The position numbers were made by a program, and so were the translations under genes. The notes under the pieces were generated by a model. That model was not told the DNA's origin. It made no database searches and saw only the letters and a program-made list of their open reading frames with translations. From assembly GCA_959347315.1 (NCBI GenBank), contig OY365810.1, positions 9,333,647 through 9,397,646 of the forward strand: a stretch of DNA of 64,000 bases. The letters run 5' to 3'. Of the stretch, positions 43,476 through 55,607 are shown piece by piece. The DNA is from Bimastos eiseni. Taxonomy: Eukaryota > Annelida > Clitellata > Crassiclitellata > Lumbricidae. Position 1 is the first letter of the stretch. Each line of letters starts with the position of its first letter.

Positions 43476-45790
43476 CTAAGGCCATGAAAGTCCAAAGGGA
43501 TTATTGCACATAGTTGTGTTGCAGTATATGTTGCAACTGTCCTCGTAACGAGTGGGATATGTGACGTGAGTACATCCTTCTTTATTAGTAGCAATATAAG
43601 CTTCTGAAGCGCATTTTGCTTCAATTCTTTTGAAATAGGAACCATCGTCTGCAAAATAAAACATACATTAATTAGAAACACATCGCTAACAACGATAGAG
43701 TAATTATTTCATTTTCTTGGATGCGTATTGTCGATAGCCAATAAGTCTGAAATTTGGAGGGTTGAGAATTTTAAGGCTATATGTCTGATGCCTGATCCAA
43801 AGTATGAATTCGCATTAAGAAGTCGCAAATGGCCAATTCTATGATCGGGTGCTTTATTAATTACAATCAGATATGATTAAGAAACAATACTGTTCACATT
43901 TGCGGAATTGTTACCTTCTGCTTATAAAATAGGTCAGTATAGGAAAATTCGCAAGAATGTAACTATTGGCCACATAATAATGAACCTCGAGATAAAACAA
44001 ACGAAATGAGTTGGATAACAGGATTACACGTGGAACTGTGTATATATTAATTTCGGTTAATTTTGTTTTATCGGTGGTTACGATCATGAATTGTGCCGAA
44101 TGGAGTGACATAATAAAAACATAAACGGCTCAAGTACCGCCGCAATTGAAAGCAGAACAACAGTAATTGTTTGTTTTAAAGTCGGTTGATCCATACGAGT
44201 TGATTTGAAAAAGAAACAGAAACTTAGAGAAGAGACCATGGGTTTATGAAAAAAAATGCTCCATTATACTAAGCCATGAACCATCGATTAGCCTAAGTGA
44301 AATCGTTGCGAATGCAGTGTTCAGCGATGGAGATGTCGCAGATTATTGTACGTTTTGTCCCAAAGTGATTAAAATGAGAAAATGAATTATCCTTTTGTTC
44401 GAAGAGCTGTGATACGAAGATTCACAGAGCACGGCTAATCGGAAGACGAGAAAATTGCTGGTGAAAGGTGATGATGAGAAAGCAGGCGAGCGTGACACGT
44501 CCGATGTTTTTCATTATTACAACTCTACAGAAGGATTGCTCTTTTGATTCTGCCTTTACGTCGTCTGTTCTACTAAATTACGAAATTTATTTTAAATTAC
44601 AAACCACTGTGGCAAAATGTGTATGTATTTTGTGCATACTTCTGAAGAAAGCGGAATATAGTGATAAAACACATTTTCCTTCGCAATAAGTAGGTACACG
44701 TTTCTTAGCGAAGTTGGAACTTGGATCCCATTCATAGATATCTGGTGCACAAACGATGCCGTAGACTGGGTCTATGTAACTGCAGCGATAACACTCAAAA
44801 GGAGCACCTGAAGAAAATAGAGCAATAAAATTAGTAACTGCTATCAGTACTATATTATATAATTTATGATGATAAAAAGTCCTTCATTCTTATCCTACCA
44901 GATCTTGATCGGCCGTCTTCTTGGGTTCCTGGACAATTCGGCACAGGACAGGTCTGCGACGGACGATTCGGTGCCGGATGAGTTTGTAAGTGTATTTAGA
45001 CCAGATATCGGTATATAGTAACTGGCATTTTCTGAATATTCAGAATGGGTGCGAAATAGTATTCTCCATATTATCCAGCACATGTGTGGTTACTATAGAG
45101 ACTTGGGAATACAATATTCCTAACATACTGACTTTGAGTATTTGCGATTAAAGAGTACAGTAACGTTAAGACATGGATTTATCAACTTCTACTGGCGTTA
45201 GTAAATACTATGAGAGTCAGCAACCGAAATCGATGTAATTTGTAATATTCTTTAGTTTTCTCTACAGTGGAGGACTACTCTAGTTAGAAGGTGACACGTT
45301 CCCTATGTGTTGACTATGACTCTAATATAGCCAAACATGTATATAATATAATATAATATAATATAAACATAATATTGAAAATAATATTTCACTCCTATTC
45401 CGAAAATTTTTAAAATGTCAGTTACTACATACCGATATCTGATCTAAATACACCTACAAATTCATCCGTCACCGAACTGTACGGCGCCGAATTGTCCGGT
45501 CACCGTCGTCCTTTATTTAGACGAGCATTTATTTTCTTACGAAACATTCTTCAATAGCCATAGCGAACGAAGTTCGGTTCATCAAGAGCCTTGACAAGAT
45601 GAGAAGCAGTATCACAAGATTCTACTTTCACATCAAACAAGAATAACAACCGCTTCTTCAAACTGAATTTTGTTTTTCGCAAGATCAATCCAATTACATC
45701 AGTATTTCATTTTGTAAAATTAAGCATTAGACCTGCTACTAAGAACGTGCTGCTGGTAAGAAGGCAGATCAGTGCGTACAACAGATTCAT
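43476..45790 (-). CDS. Secreted three-finger protein, array gene 4
   Basis: The model is complement(join(43476..43648, 44640..44807, 45733..45790)), 399 nt and 132 aa, phase-1 introns. Exon 1 is a signal peptide starting MNLLYALICLL. Exon 2 begins APFECYRC and ends YCEGKCVLSLYS before a GTATGC donor. Exon 3 has KCASEAYIATNKEGC, DSC, IYC, MCNN and the tail PFGLSWP. All ten LU cysteines are in place and there is no GPI signal, so it should be secreted. Intron 1 contains a 590-base inverted-repeat element (44923-45511). Exon 1 and flank were copied to 13955 and 40826. The tail PFGLSWP is shared with gene 5, unlike genes 1-3. Confidence 0.83.
44923..45511. mobile_element. Inverted-repeat element with GGACAATTCGG ends, copy in intron 1 of array gene 4
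   Basis: Same element and same position as 40018-40604. The left-arm repeats differ slightly (GGACAATTCGGCACAGGACA followed by GGTCTGCGACGG). Only the right half is left in the copy ending near 13733. Confidence 0.75.
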
Positions 45791-47505
45791 GATGCTCTTT
45801 CTCTCTCTCTCTGTCTCTGATCTCAGTGAAAACAGAAGTCTAAATGGCGAGCAAGAGGTGTTGCATGTTTTATAGAGATCTCTGTAAGTTCTGTCGCGGT
45901 CGGTGTAGCTATCAGATGGAATGTTGATTTGATCTTATCTGAATATTGAAGACAGCAAGACTGGCTCTTTTTTTTGTTATTCAATATTCAATATTCATCT
46001 CAAACGACGGGCGGTATTTCGTTCCAGTGATATGAAGACTAAAATAGTTATTAAAAAGTGATTTATTCTTTTTGCAACAACCTAAGTATAAGTGAAGCAG
46101 CTTTTAATTTTGATTTCCTCAGTTTGTAAATTAATCTCTAAAATGATATAGCGCGGTAGTACATGTACATCATATTATGTCAAACAGGTATGAATCAACG
46201 AAGTCTATTATATATGGCTGAGCAGTAAAATGATACTTAGCATGGTGGTCAGCAGAGGCATGCGCTTAAGCAACTACAGTAGCAGACCAAACAGTGGGAA
46301 GTTTACAAAGAGTGTAAGCTATTTAATAACGACAGTGGTTTCATTGAATGGTTTGCTGTGTGTATATGCGTAGAATAGAGCAGAAGCAATCGTAAATAAG
46401 GCTTTAAAACGTTGATTACTTGACTCTCGAGATACCTGCCCCGCTCAATTGATCAACTGCTTGCATGTCTATAATAGGTATGAGTGTTGTTTGTTCGCTT
46501 CAATCTGAAACTCAATCTTATAAATTTTCAGCATCTATGCTGAGATCAACTTACACGCTATTACTTGGATTATTACTATCTTAACACTGCGCTGTATCCG
46601 GCCGTGCTTCTCTGACTCTTCTATCGAAATATAGCTGCTTTTATCGGACGTTTTCGGACACGATATGGCGTAAAAATCATTATATGGAAATTTTAGGATT
46701 TTCATAGCATATCTGAAAAGCGGAACATAAAATTCTAATAGATCACGGCGATAAGATCAGCCCTTTCCGTCGAGGCGTTTGACTATCGTGTGCATCATGA
46801 GATCAATTGCGTGCAGAAAACGACTAAGTGTCAATTATTGTAATTGATATTCAATTCGTAGCAGCAGTGGTAGTAGTGAAAGTAGTGGAAGTGGACGTAG
46901 TAGTAGGCCCTAGTAGTGTTAGTTATATCAGTACCAATCATCATCACACAATTAATTGAAACGAATGCGGCATAACAGTTTGTCAGATGCGATGACCTTG
47001 GATCAAAGATAGAATTTTAATGGAGTCCATGCTCCGCTGAGAATGGGGACCCATGAATAAGCTTCTTATTATATCATCATGAAAGAGTGATTTTACTAGG
47101 TTATTAAGTACAAGTACCCAGCATATAGCAGAATTTAATTATACGACATCCTTGAGCGAAACTTAGCTAGTGACTTCATTGAGTTTTAAACAAGAGGAAA
47201 TTGATAAAATTGTGAAGTTTTAAAATTAGCACCAGTTCGACTTTTTCTATGCTAATACTAGAGTAACAAATGCAGATCTTTTGATGTGATGCCCTAATTA
47301 GAAATATCTTCCAAACATTGACGGAGTTTTTTGCCTGCAAAGTTGGACCATTTATGCCGTCCCACCATGTACAAATGTCAGCGAGATATGACTCAAAATG
47401 GAGTTTGACGGTTCTGTGATTACATCTCCTCGTGATTATGCGGATTTCACAATAATTTATCAGAAATAATTTATGGAATTTTATGCATTTGCTATCTTTG
47501 GCAAT
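45791..47505. other. 5' flank of array gene 4 and spacer
   Basis: The 5' flank to 46688 matches 14013-14895. A TAG-rich tract at 46860-46920 is paralogous to 53365-53560. 46920-47505 shows no gene. Confidence 0.55.
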
Positions 47506-47506
47506 A

Positions 47507-47637
47507 TTTCGTCGTCTTTAGAATGTAGATATATGTCGTCGTCTTTAGAATGTAGATATTTCGTCGTCTTTAGAATATAGATATATGTCGTCGTCTTTAG
47601 AATGTAGATATTTTCGTCGTCTTTAGAATGTAGATAG
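47507..47637. repeat. 28-bp minisatellite, five copies
   Basis: The unit TCGTCGTCTTTAGAATGTAG followed by ATAT or ATATATG is repeated five times with small length differences. It is not seen in other units of the array. Confidence 0.9.
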
Positions 47638-47694
47638 TTCTTGTTTATTCGATTTCTTACAATTATCTAAACTTGTACCAAATCGATCAGTTTA

Positions 47695-47965
47695 TTAAGC
47701 ACCTCTGTCTGTAACCGTTCGACGCGTGGCACGTTGCGGTCAACGGCGCAACCGAAGTTACTTTTTCTCCGTGAGCGGACTGCTATCCGACAGCGTCACG
47801 CTTTCTAACCATCTGGTCCGGTGACCTGGAATGGCCTTCGAGTAGCCTACCCAATTCTTCTCTGGACTTAAGACTGTTATGCTTGATCGTCGTTGAGCTG
47901 GGAGCGCTTTTGAGTTAATGACCTTGAAGGGGCGCTGTACAAACTTGTATTACTAATAAAAAGGC
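47695..47965 (+). mobile_element. Retroposon 3' end
   Basis: It is a GC-richer stretch ending GAAGGGGCGCTGTACAAACT then ATTACTAATAAA, a LINE/SINE-style 3' tail (GGCGCTnTAnAAA). No reverse-transcriptase frame is readable. Family unknown. Confidence 0.4.
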
Positions 47966-48296
47966 CTATTGGGGTTTGCGACTCAGTTCAAAAAATACTA
48001 TTTTTACGTAACTCGCTTTATTTGTAGACAATATTAGGATGCCTAGCTTTGTTTTATGAAATTCGAATTGGATAATTAAGGCATAGCGATGGAGATTGCA
48101 GCTTAAAGTCAAGCATTATTCGCACAGGGCGGAGGTTGTGAAGTTGCTCCAAGGCTCCTGCACATCATAGGTGAAAGTGATAGACGAGGAGTTGGTGCAT
48201 GGCTGGTTCCAGGATTTGTATCAAGCTAAAAGTTACAATCAAACACGTTTTTTGGAAAAATATCCGGGTTAAATTCGCTAGATTCCTTCGAGAAAA

Positions 48297-48424
48297 CGAG
48301 GACTCTGTTAGAGGTTCGTCTTTAAGGTTGAAAACAACAGCAAAATACGATATTCTAGTCCTTAATGACTAACTAAACACGGCCTCAAAAAAATGTTTGT
48401 TATTTAAGTGTGAAATCTCAACAA
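48297..48424. repeat. Array block matching 14905-15035
   Basis: GAGGACTCTGTTAGAGGTTC and the following 110 bases are nearly identical to 14905-15035. Here the block ends where the LINE 3' end begins. Confidence 0.8.
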
Positions 48425-48680
48425 TCGTCCCTCTGAAATTCTGCAACCGCTCCCTAGTCTATGCTGCACCAGCCCTTTGGAACGAACTCCCAAAAGAACT
48501 CCGTCAGTTTGCTTATTCCCACACTACACCTCCAAATATAACCTCCCTTCCGCTCTGCTACTTTCTATTCACGACTGAAAATCGAACTCTTCAAGGTGTC
48601 TTACCCAGATTCTACTTCTGCGCCACCACATGACCACCCTCATCACCGACTACCACCGTAGCGCAATGATATCTCCTTGG
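48425..48680 (+). mobile_element. CR1/L2-like LINE 3' end, second copy
   Basis: LKFCNRSLVYAAPALWNELP and KELRQFAYSHTTPPNITSLP match piece 3 of the split LINE (42600-42850). It was duplicated together with the unit. Confidence 0.85.
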
Positions 48681-48828
48681 TTTGACCCCCGGATTTTGAC
48701 CTGGCATCGGAAAGAAACAGGAAGATTGGCTATTGCGGATTTGGTATAGCGCCGTTGCATAAGCTGGTCTCCCTGACGTGGCTTTTGTGGGCGCTGAGAA
48801 ACTTTTCAAGAATTACACTTACATTTAC
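48681..48828 (+). mobile_element. Retroposon insertion, absent from the paralogous site
   Basis: The flanks match 42860-42890, where only about 15 bases occupy the place of this 150-base segment. It ends CTCCCTGACGTGGCTTTTGT, GGGCGCTGAGAAACTT and ACTTACATTTACATT, the same 3' end as 62130-62195. It inserted in this unit after the duplication, or was lost from the other. Confidence 0.6.
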
Positions 48829-49144
48829 ATTCCAACTCCCTGTATTCCGTCAGATTACTTATCGCCTGTGAGGACGCAGTTACACAATTACGTTCTGCTC
48901 CTGTCTAAGACATTATGGCTTTTTGGGTCATCTGAACACTGGTTGCTTACGGTTTCGATTGAATGAGTTCAACGAGTCGTTTATCGCGAAGCGATAAAAT
49001 TGAGATTAACGATCATCATTTCGATCAGGTTTATTCATTGTGTTTTCATCAGGTTCAAATGAGGAAGGCAACGGGAAACCACCTGACTCATCTCATCCCC
49101 GGGTGACGTGAAGCCAAATGGACCTGGCTTCGGGCAGAGAACTC

Positions 49145-49200
49145 ATCATCATCATCATCATCGCCGTCGTCGTCGTCGTCGTCGTCGTATCATCATCAAG
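49145..49200. repeat. TCA/TCG triplet microsatellite
   Basis: It is an ATC/CGT triplet tract in the 3' flank of array gene 5; a related tract is at 43200-43255. Confidence 0.9.
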
Positions 49201-49425
49201 TGAGGTGTCACATTTTATGCTGTGCAGATTCAGGTCCAAAGAGCAAACACGTTGAGAATGAGTTAAAAATTGTTTCACTTTTTACGACACACAACTGCAT
49301 AACCAATCAATTCAAAATGAGTGCTTAAATGGAATAAATTGAATTGTGCAGAGATTTTGTAATAAAATTTTAAAGTTGACGAGAAAATAAATGTTCAGTG
49401 TTACTTTTGTGACACATTGCTGGGA

Positions 49426-51959
49426 CTAAGGCCATGAAAGTCCAAAGGGATTATTGCACATAGTTGAGTTGCAGAATATTTCGCAACTGTGCCTGATAAA
49501 AGAGGGATGGATTTGGCGAACGCATCCTTCCCTGTGAGTATCAATATATTGTTGCGAAGCGCAATATGCATCCACAGATTTGATAAATGTACCATCAACT
49601 GCAAAAAAACCGTACACATTAACTAAGAACATATCTCTAACAATGAATGAGCAATTATTGCAATTTCTTGAATATGCTTTGTCGAATTTCTATGAGCATG
49701 AAATCTCGAGTGATGATTCTAGGATGTTTCGTCTGGGGATGAAACGTTTCATGATGAGCAGTCCACTTGATGAATCGTCCGGGAATGAATGGTCCGCATG
49801 CCTAAATAATGAAGCATCCGTTCACAGAATTGGTCAACTGTGACCTAGGAACGTCCTAGAATCATTTGTTGCAATCAGATGTGAGCCAGAAACATTGACA
49901 TTTTTACTGGTTATAATCTACTGCCTTGTGAACTATCAAACAAATTTGGTTCAATATCTTTTGCTCAATGGAAGGCCAATAAATTGATGCACTGTACTTG
50001 TAATAGATCTATGTATTATTTTGGAGTTTAGTCATGCTCTTGGCAAGAACGATTTAACCAGTTTTTGTTTGCTCAGATCTCATCAATCGAATTTGATGAG
50101 AATTGATGCACAGTGATAACGACAGCAAGAAATAAATGTCGGGCAGTCGTATCTCACTCCTCTTCCAATCACCTACGGATCTAAGTATTTCCTTCTCTTC
50201 TAGCCTTCAACTTCTGTTCCATATATGGGTGTCCTACGAGTCTACTGTCTTTCCAGGACCACTCGCATTCCTCGTAACTTGTGCATTAGTTTCCTCCAGT
50301 CGACCTTGTCAAAGGCTTTTTCATAATCCACATAACACACAGAAACGTGCTGCCCATGCTGTAGGCTTCTTTCCGTCAGGACTCTCAATGGTCCAACTAA
50401 TTCCTTGTTTGTTTTTAATTTTTGCTCAACCCGTACTGTTTCTTTTCATAGACAGTCATTTTATCCTTTAGCTTGTATTCTCTTTGTGAGGATCCTTAAT
50501 ATGATGTTTAATACATGCGTCAAGAGCCTGATTATTCTATGTTCATCGCATTCTGTTGCATGCGTAGACACTAAGGTCGGTCAATTCTGCTTTATCGGTG
50601 GTTATGAATTGAAGCGAATTCAACCGAATGAATTGACATAATAAAATATAAACGGTTCAACAACCATCACAATCTAAAAAACACAACATAGGCTGCTGTT
50701 TGTTCAGGAATCGGTTGATTAATCCAACAAGGTTCGGTGCCAGGTATATGCCGAGTCAGACTTTGAGACCATAAATTCATAATATGATAAATTGTTTCAA
50801 AACAGTTGGTTGTACAAAATGTTATGCAATACAATGTAATGCAGCCAGTAGAAGGGGAGCAGCCGAAAGTTGAGATTTCGTGGCGATTTCATTCCCTCTC
50901 TCCCAGAATGTGGAAAATAAACTGAAGAGCAGAGATGAGATCATAGTTTGATGAGCACAAAATGTTTATATAATGAGCCATTAACCAAGGAATTAGTGAA
51001 ATTGTTGTAGGAGCAGCATTCGGCGATGGAGATGTCGCAGAATATTCGTATTTATGTACTTTCAACCATGGCACTCAAATGGTGCGCCTAAAGCAAGTAA
51101 GTTTTCTTCCCAAGGTGACTCAGGTGAGAAAATGAATTAGCCTTCTGTTAGAAAAGCTGTGAAAAGAAGATCCACGAAACACTGCTAATCAGAAGACTAG
51201 ACATTTTTTGGAGATGACGAGAAATCGAGGGATAGAGACAGGAGTAATGCTTTCCGCTATTTTAATTCCCCTTAAGAATTGCTCTTCTACTTCTGCGTCG
51301 TCGTGTTCGTAACGTCATTTACGGCATTAAACTTAAATTGCGATATTTAAGATAAATTGCAAGCCGATGTACCAAAATGTCTGCGTATTTTGTACATACC
51401 TCTCGTGAAACGGAAAAATAGTGATAAAGCACATTTTCCTTCGCAATAATTAGGTATACGTCTTGGCGTGGAGGTTATTGAATCATCTTCAGATTTATCT
51501 GGACTACAGACGATGCCCACACCAATATTCGTATCTATGGAACTGCAATCATGGCACTCAAGGCTGCTAGGTGCGCCTAAAGAAAATAGAGCAACATAAT
51601 TATTACTAATTGCTAGAAGTAGGCATATTATTCTATAATTTATGCCGATAAAACAAATCCTTCTCATCCGTTTTCCTGTGTTTATGATTACATGTATTTT
51701 ATTACAAAACACTATGGGAACAGCCACCGCAAACCTAGTTCAATTCATCAAGGGCCTCAACAGTTTTAGAAGAGCTATCACATTTTACTTTCACATTCAA
51801 CAAGAGTGGCTTAAGCTTCTTCGAACTGAATTTTGTTTTTCGCAGCATCAATCTAACGACATCATTATCTCAAATTGAGGAATTCAGCAACATCTTACCT
51901 GCTACTAAAAACGTGCTGCTGATAAGAAGACAAATCAGTGCAAACAACAGATCCATCAT
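49426..51959 (-). CDS. Secreted three-finger protein, array gene 5
   Basis: The model is complement(join(49426..49598, 51400..51576, 51899..51959)), 411 nt and 136 aa, phase-1 introns. Exon 1 begins with two consecutive in-frame ATGs, as in gene 3, and encodes the same signal peptide (core LLFALICLI). Exon 2 begins APSSLECHDC, two residues longer than in gene 3, and ends YCEGKCALSLFF. Exon 3 has YCASQQYIDTHREGC, HSC, IFC, MCNN and the tail PFGLSWP as in gene 4. All ten LU cysteines are kept. Exons 1-2 and the introns pair with gene 3 while exon 3 pairs with gene 4, so this gene looks like a recombinant or converted mosaic of two lineages. It is inferred to be secreted, with ligand unknown. 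Confidence 0.88.
50230..50465 (-). mobile_element. LINE reverse-transcriptase fragment in intron 2
   Basis: It is the duplicate of 22968-23181: LRVLTERSLQHGQHVSVCYV, then DYEKAFDKVDWRKLM. This copy keeps the motif Asp that is changed in the other copy. Confidence 0.75.
51063..51087 (-). pseudogene. Fossil start of a second exon 2, copy in array gene 5
   Basis: Acceptor GCTTTAG followed by GCGCACCATTTGAGTGCCAT (APFECH) and then a stop, as in array gene 3 at 23785-23809. Confidence 0.6.
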
Positions 51960-53812
51960 GCTCTCCAATCTCAGTGAAAACTGAAGTCTGAATGGCGAAC
52001 AAGAGGCATTGCATGTTTTATTGGGATCTCTGTAAGATCTGTCGCGGTCGGTGTAGCTATCAGTTGGAATGTTGATCTTATCTGACTATTGAATACAGCA
52101 GGACTGGCTCTTTGTGATTCAATATTCAACAGTCATCTTCACACGATGGGCGGTATTTTGTTTCATTGATAAGAAGACTAAAATAGTTATTAAATATCGA
52201 TTTTGACTTATTGAGTCTACAACTTGAGTACAACTGAAACAGCTTTTTTTTGATTTTCTCAGTTTGTAAATTAATCGCCAACCTTACATAGCGCGGCAGT
52301 ACATGTACAATGTACAGTATGTTAATGAGGTATGAATTAAACGAAGTATGGCTGAGCAGTATAAAGATACTCAGCATGATGTTCTGCAGAATCATGCGGT
52401 TAAGCAACCACAGTAGTAGACCAAACAGCGGGAAGTTTACAAAGATCGTAACTATCTAATAACAGCCGTGGTTTCATTGACTGGTTTGTTGTGTTTATAT
52501 GCATATGTTAGAGCAGAGACAATCGTAAATATGTCCAACAAATGTTGATTAGTTGACTCTTGAGATTACTTGACTCTCGAGATACCTGCTTTCGCTCACT
52601 TTATCACCAACTTTGTGTGTAGCTATATTGTGTGTTATGTTGTATCAATATTAACATAATTATGCGTAAATTAATGCAAAGCATCCTCTCCTAATTTTAA
52701 TGAAGCAGATTTGCATTAAATGGCGATTTTAGGATTTTCAAAGCATACCTGAAAAGCGGAACATAAAATTCTTGAAAAAATCAGATGTCCCCGGAGTCTT
52801 GCTGTCGATAAATGCACCCACTCACCAATGGGTAGAAAGTCTTTTGTTAGCAATACATCAGTTCTCACAATTGATTTACAGATTCTCTAATTAGTAGATC
52901 ACGGCGATAAGATCCGCCCTTTCTGTCGAGGCCTATCATGGCACTTAACTATTATAATAATTATTGTCTCGTTTCGCGATTAAAAAAGCATTTGTCAATC
53001 AATGAATTTTACCTTCTTTATCTCTGATGCATATCATCGTATCTGAAATTTTATAATTTTCTTCTGATCTGTTTAGCGCTTTATAATTATTTTTCATCTT
53101 CTTCCGTCACAGGTGCAAAAGATAAAAGATGCCTTGAAGCCAAATGATGTTGGTGCTAAAATATGCACTCGTTCTCATACGACAAGTTATTCACAATCAA
53201 TGCACGTTGAGAAGCACGTGTTTATAATCTCTGAGCAAATACTATCACTGGAAACAACGATAGTATGAATTGCAATTGTTCATGCGTTTAACCATGTGAA
53301 TCATAGGTTCGACTGCGCACAGTCTGTTAATCGTATATCAGTTATTGTAATTGGTGTTAATTTCGTAGTAGCAGCAGCAACAGTAGTAGTGAAAGATGCA
53401 TTGGAAGTGGACGATATACTGGACTATATATTTATATAAATATATGGATGTAGCCATATATGGACTATATAATGTGGATAAAATGAGATATATTACAGTA
53501 ATAGTAGTAGTTGTGTTAGATGTTTAAATTGAGTACTAGTAGAGTCTAGCAGTAGTAGCAGTTGTACCGGTTCAACTGCACTCAGATAATTACTAGTTGC
53601 AGTAGTAGGCCTACTAGCAGCTGTATTCTACTGATCACCAACAACCGGTTTGTCATTGTCAACTGATAATAATGCAAATCGTTTGTCATTCGTTACGTCT
53701 AAGAAGGTAATGGAAAACAACTTTTGCCTACGTGTTTTTCAAGCATACAATGTAATGCGATTTAGACTGAAAGGTTGAATCACTGCCTTGAACGAATCGA
53801 GTCAGAACCAAA
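51960..53812. other. Shared intergenic region between array gene 5 (minus) and the plus-strand gene
   Basis: The two genes are divergent, so this 1.85 kb must hold both promoters. The conserved 5'-flank block of the minus genes is at 52135-52320. Spacer blocks follow at 52370-52520 and 52790-53000, then a block like 38735-38885 at 53090-53260, then a TAG-rich tract at 53365-53620. No promoter element is clear. Confidence 0.5.
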
Positions 53813-55089
53813 ATGCATTGCAGCTATTTTGGTTTCCATGTGTGTGCCATGTCGTTGCTTGTCACCGCGTCAGGTAAGAACATTTCTGTAAGGACATTTC
53901 TCCCAGTTTTGGTATGTCCTGCGATCACTAGTGGATGCTCTTCCATTGTTCCATAAGTAAAGATCGGAGTGTTTCCGTAACGGAAAATTAATATGGAGCC
54001 ATTATTGTAATTTAATATGACTCTCCTTTAGCCTTCATTTCTCACATTTATTCTATATTTTCACTGTTCTTCTCTCCAGATGCAGTTCTTGCTGTACCCC
54101 TAGCGTTGTCACTTTATCCACCTAGTTAACATGTGTATTTTGTATGTTGTTTGCCTGAACTAATGTTCCACATGCAACTCATTGGCACGGAATATTTATC
54201 ACTAATTAGAGACGTTGTCAGAAGCAAAATGATATTTAGGAGCTGTTGTTTCGCAGCAGTTTGTTCGTATAAGTGACAACTGTAAATAAGGGCATAATTG
54301 TTATTAACTCAAAGATAGCAGATAGTCTTAAATGATGCAGAGGTAATCAGTAATCTTACCAGAATCAGCCATGTGTTTTATGTTATAGGAAAATATTAAA
54401 ACTACATGTACATTCTATATAATATTATATTTCAATGCAGGAAGACAAATTATATTATGTTTGAATCAATATGTCAATATAATATATTTCACAATCATAT
54501 ATGTTTTCTGCGGTGAAGCACTAAGGTGCTGAGATTGCGAAGTGGACTTTACCAATAAACAAAACGAAGATTTCAGTTGCATCAACGGAACAACCAGCGA
54601 AGTCGAATGGGAACAGAATGAGGTTGAACACATATGCGGAGTCTATCGTTCCTATCAACTGCAGCGTGGTGAGTACATGTAAACATTATACCACAATGTT
54701 GCATACAATGTATTAGTGAAATCATGAGTGGCTCATAGAGTTACAAGGTCGCTCTTATCTCTCATAATCCATTGCTTAAAATGCTATGCAGTGCTTGCAA
54801 GCAGCTATTCGGTCATTTGAACCTACATGATATAAGCAATTTGAGAAATGCTAATGGCAACGTCTAACGCTAAGAGCATCAACTGACGAAGCGTCATGGC
54901 CAACCTTCAATGCAGGCGACACCAGAAAGTCAAGATGTGTTACGCGGAAGACTAAGGTTCCGTGAGGACATGAGCAGGGTTCCGTCAGAAATTGAATAAA
55001 ATTGCCGTTTGACTGTGTTATCGCATTCAAACTGTTTGTGAGGCACCCTTGTAGTGGTATGGCCGAGTTACGGCGCCATCTAAATTGTC

Positions 55090-55180
<91 letters not shown>

Positions 55181-55519
55181 TTAGTATTATTATTATTATG
55201 AAAATGGTTTCTCAGGTTCAATGAGAATACAGAAGTGCGTTAAATGTTTTCGTCCCCGTCGGGCTGAACGAAAGAGCCCCTGAATGCAACTGCATTAAAA
55301 CGTTGTGTACAAATAAATAGACGTTGAAAAAGATGAGTTGTTTCGCGTGGGTCCCCCGTTGTCTGTGTCATACGGCGGCCCAGCTCTTGAAGAAACTCAA
55401 TGCCGGTGCGGTTTATGGGGCCCAGTGATTCGATGGCCACTGGCACAAAATCATACGTGGCGAGGAAGGATGAGTATTTGATGCACTTCGTTCTGCTGTA
55501 TGTTCTTTTATTATTATTA

Positions 55520-55550
<31 letters not shown>

Positions 55551-55552
55551 GC

Positions 55553-55607
<55 letters not shown>

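Noticed and set aside
55027..55221. Frame with long Thr and Asn runs
   Set aside because: It is a triplet microsatellite read through; no start context or flanking coding signal.
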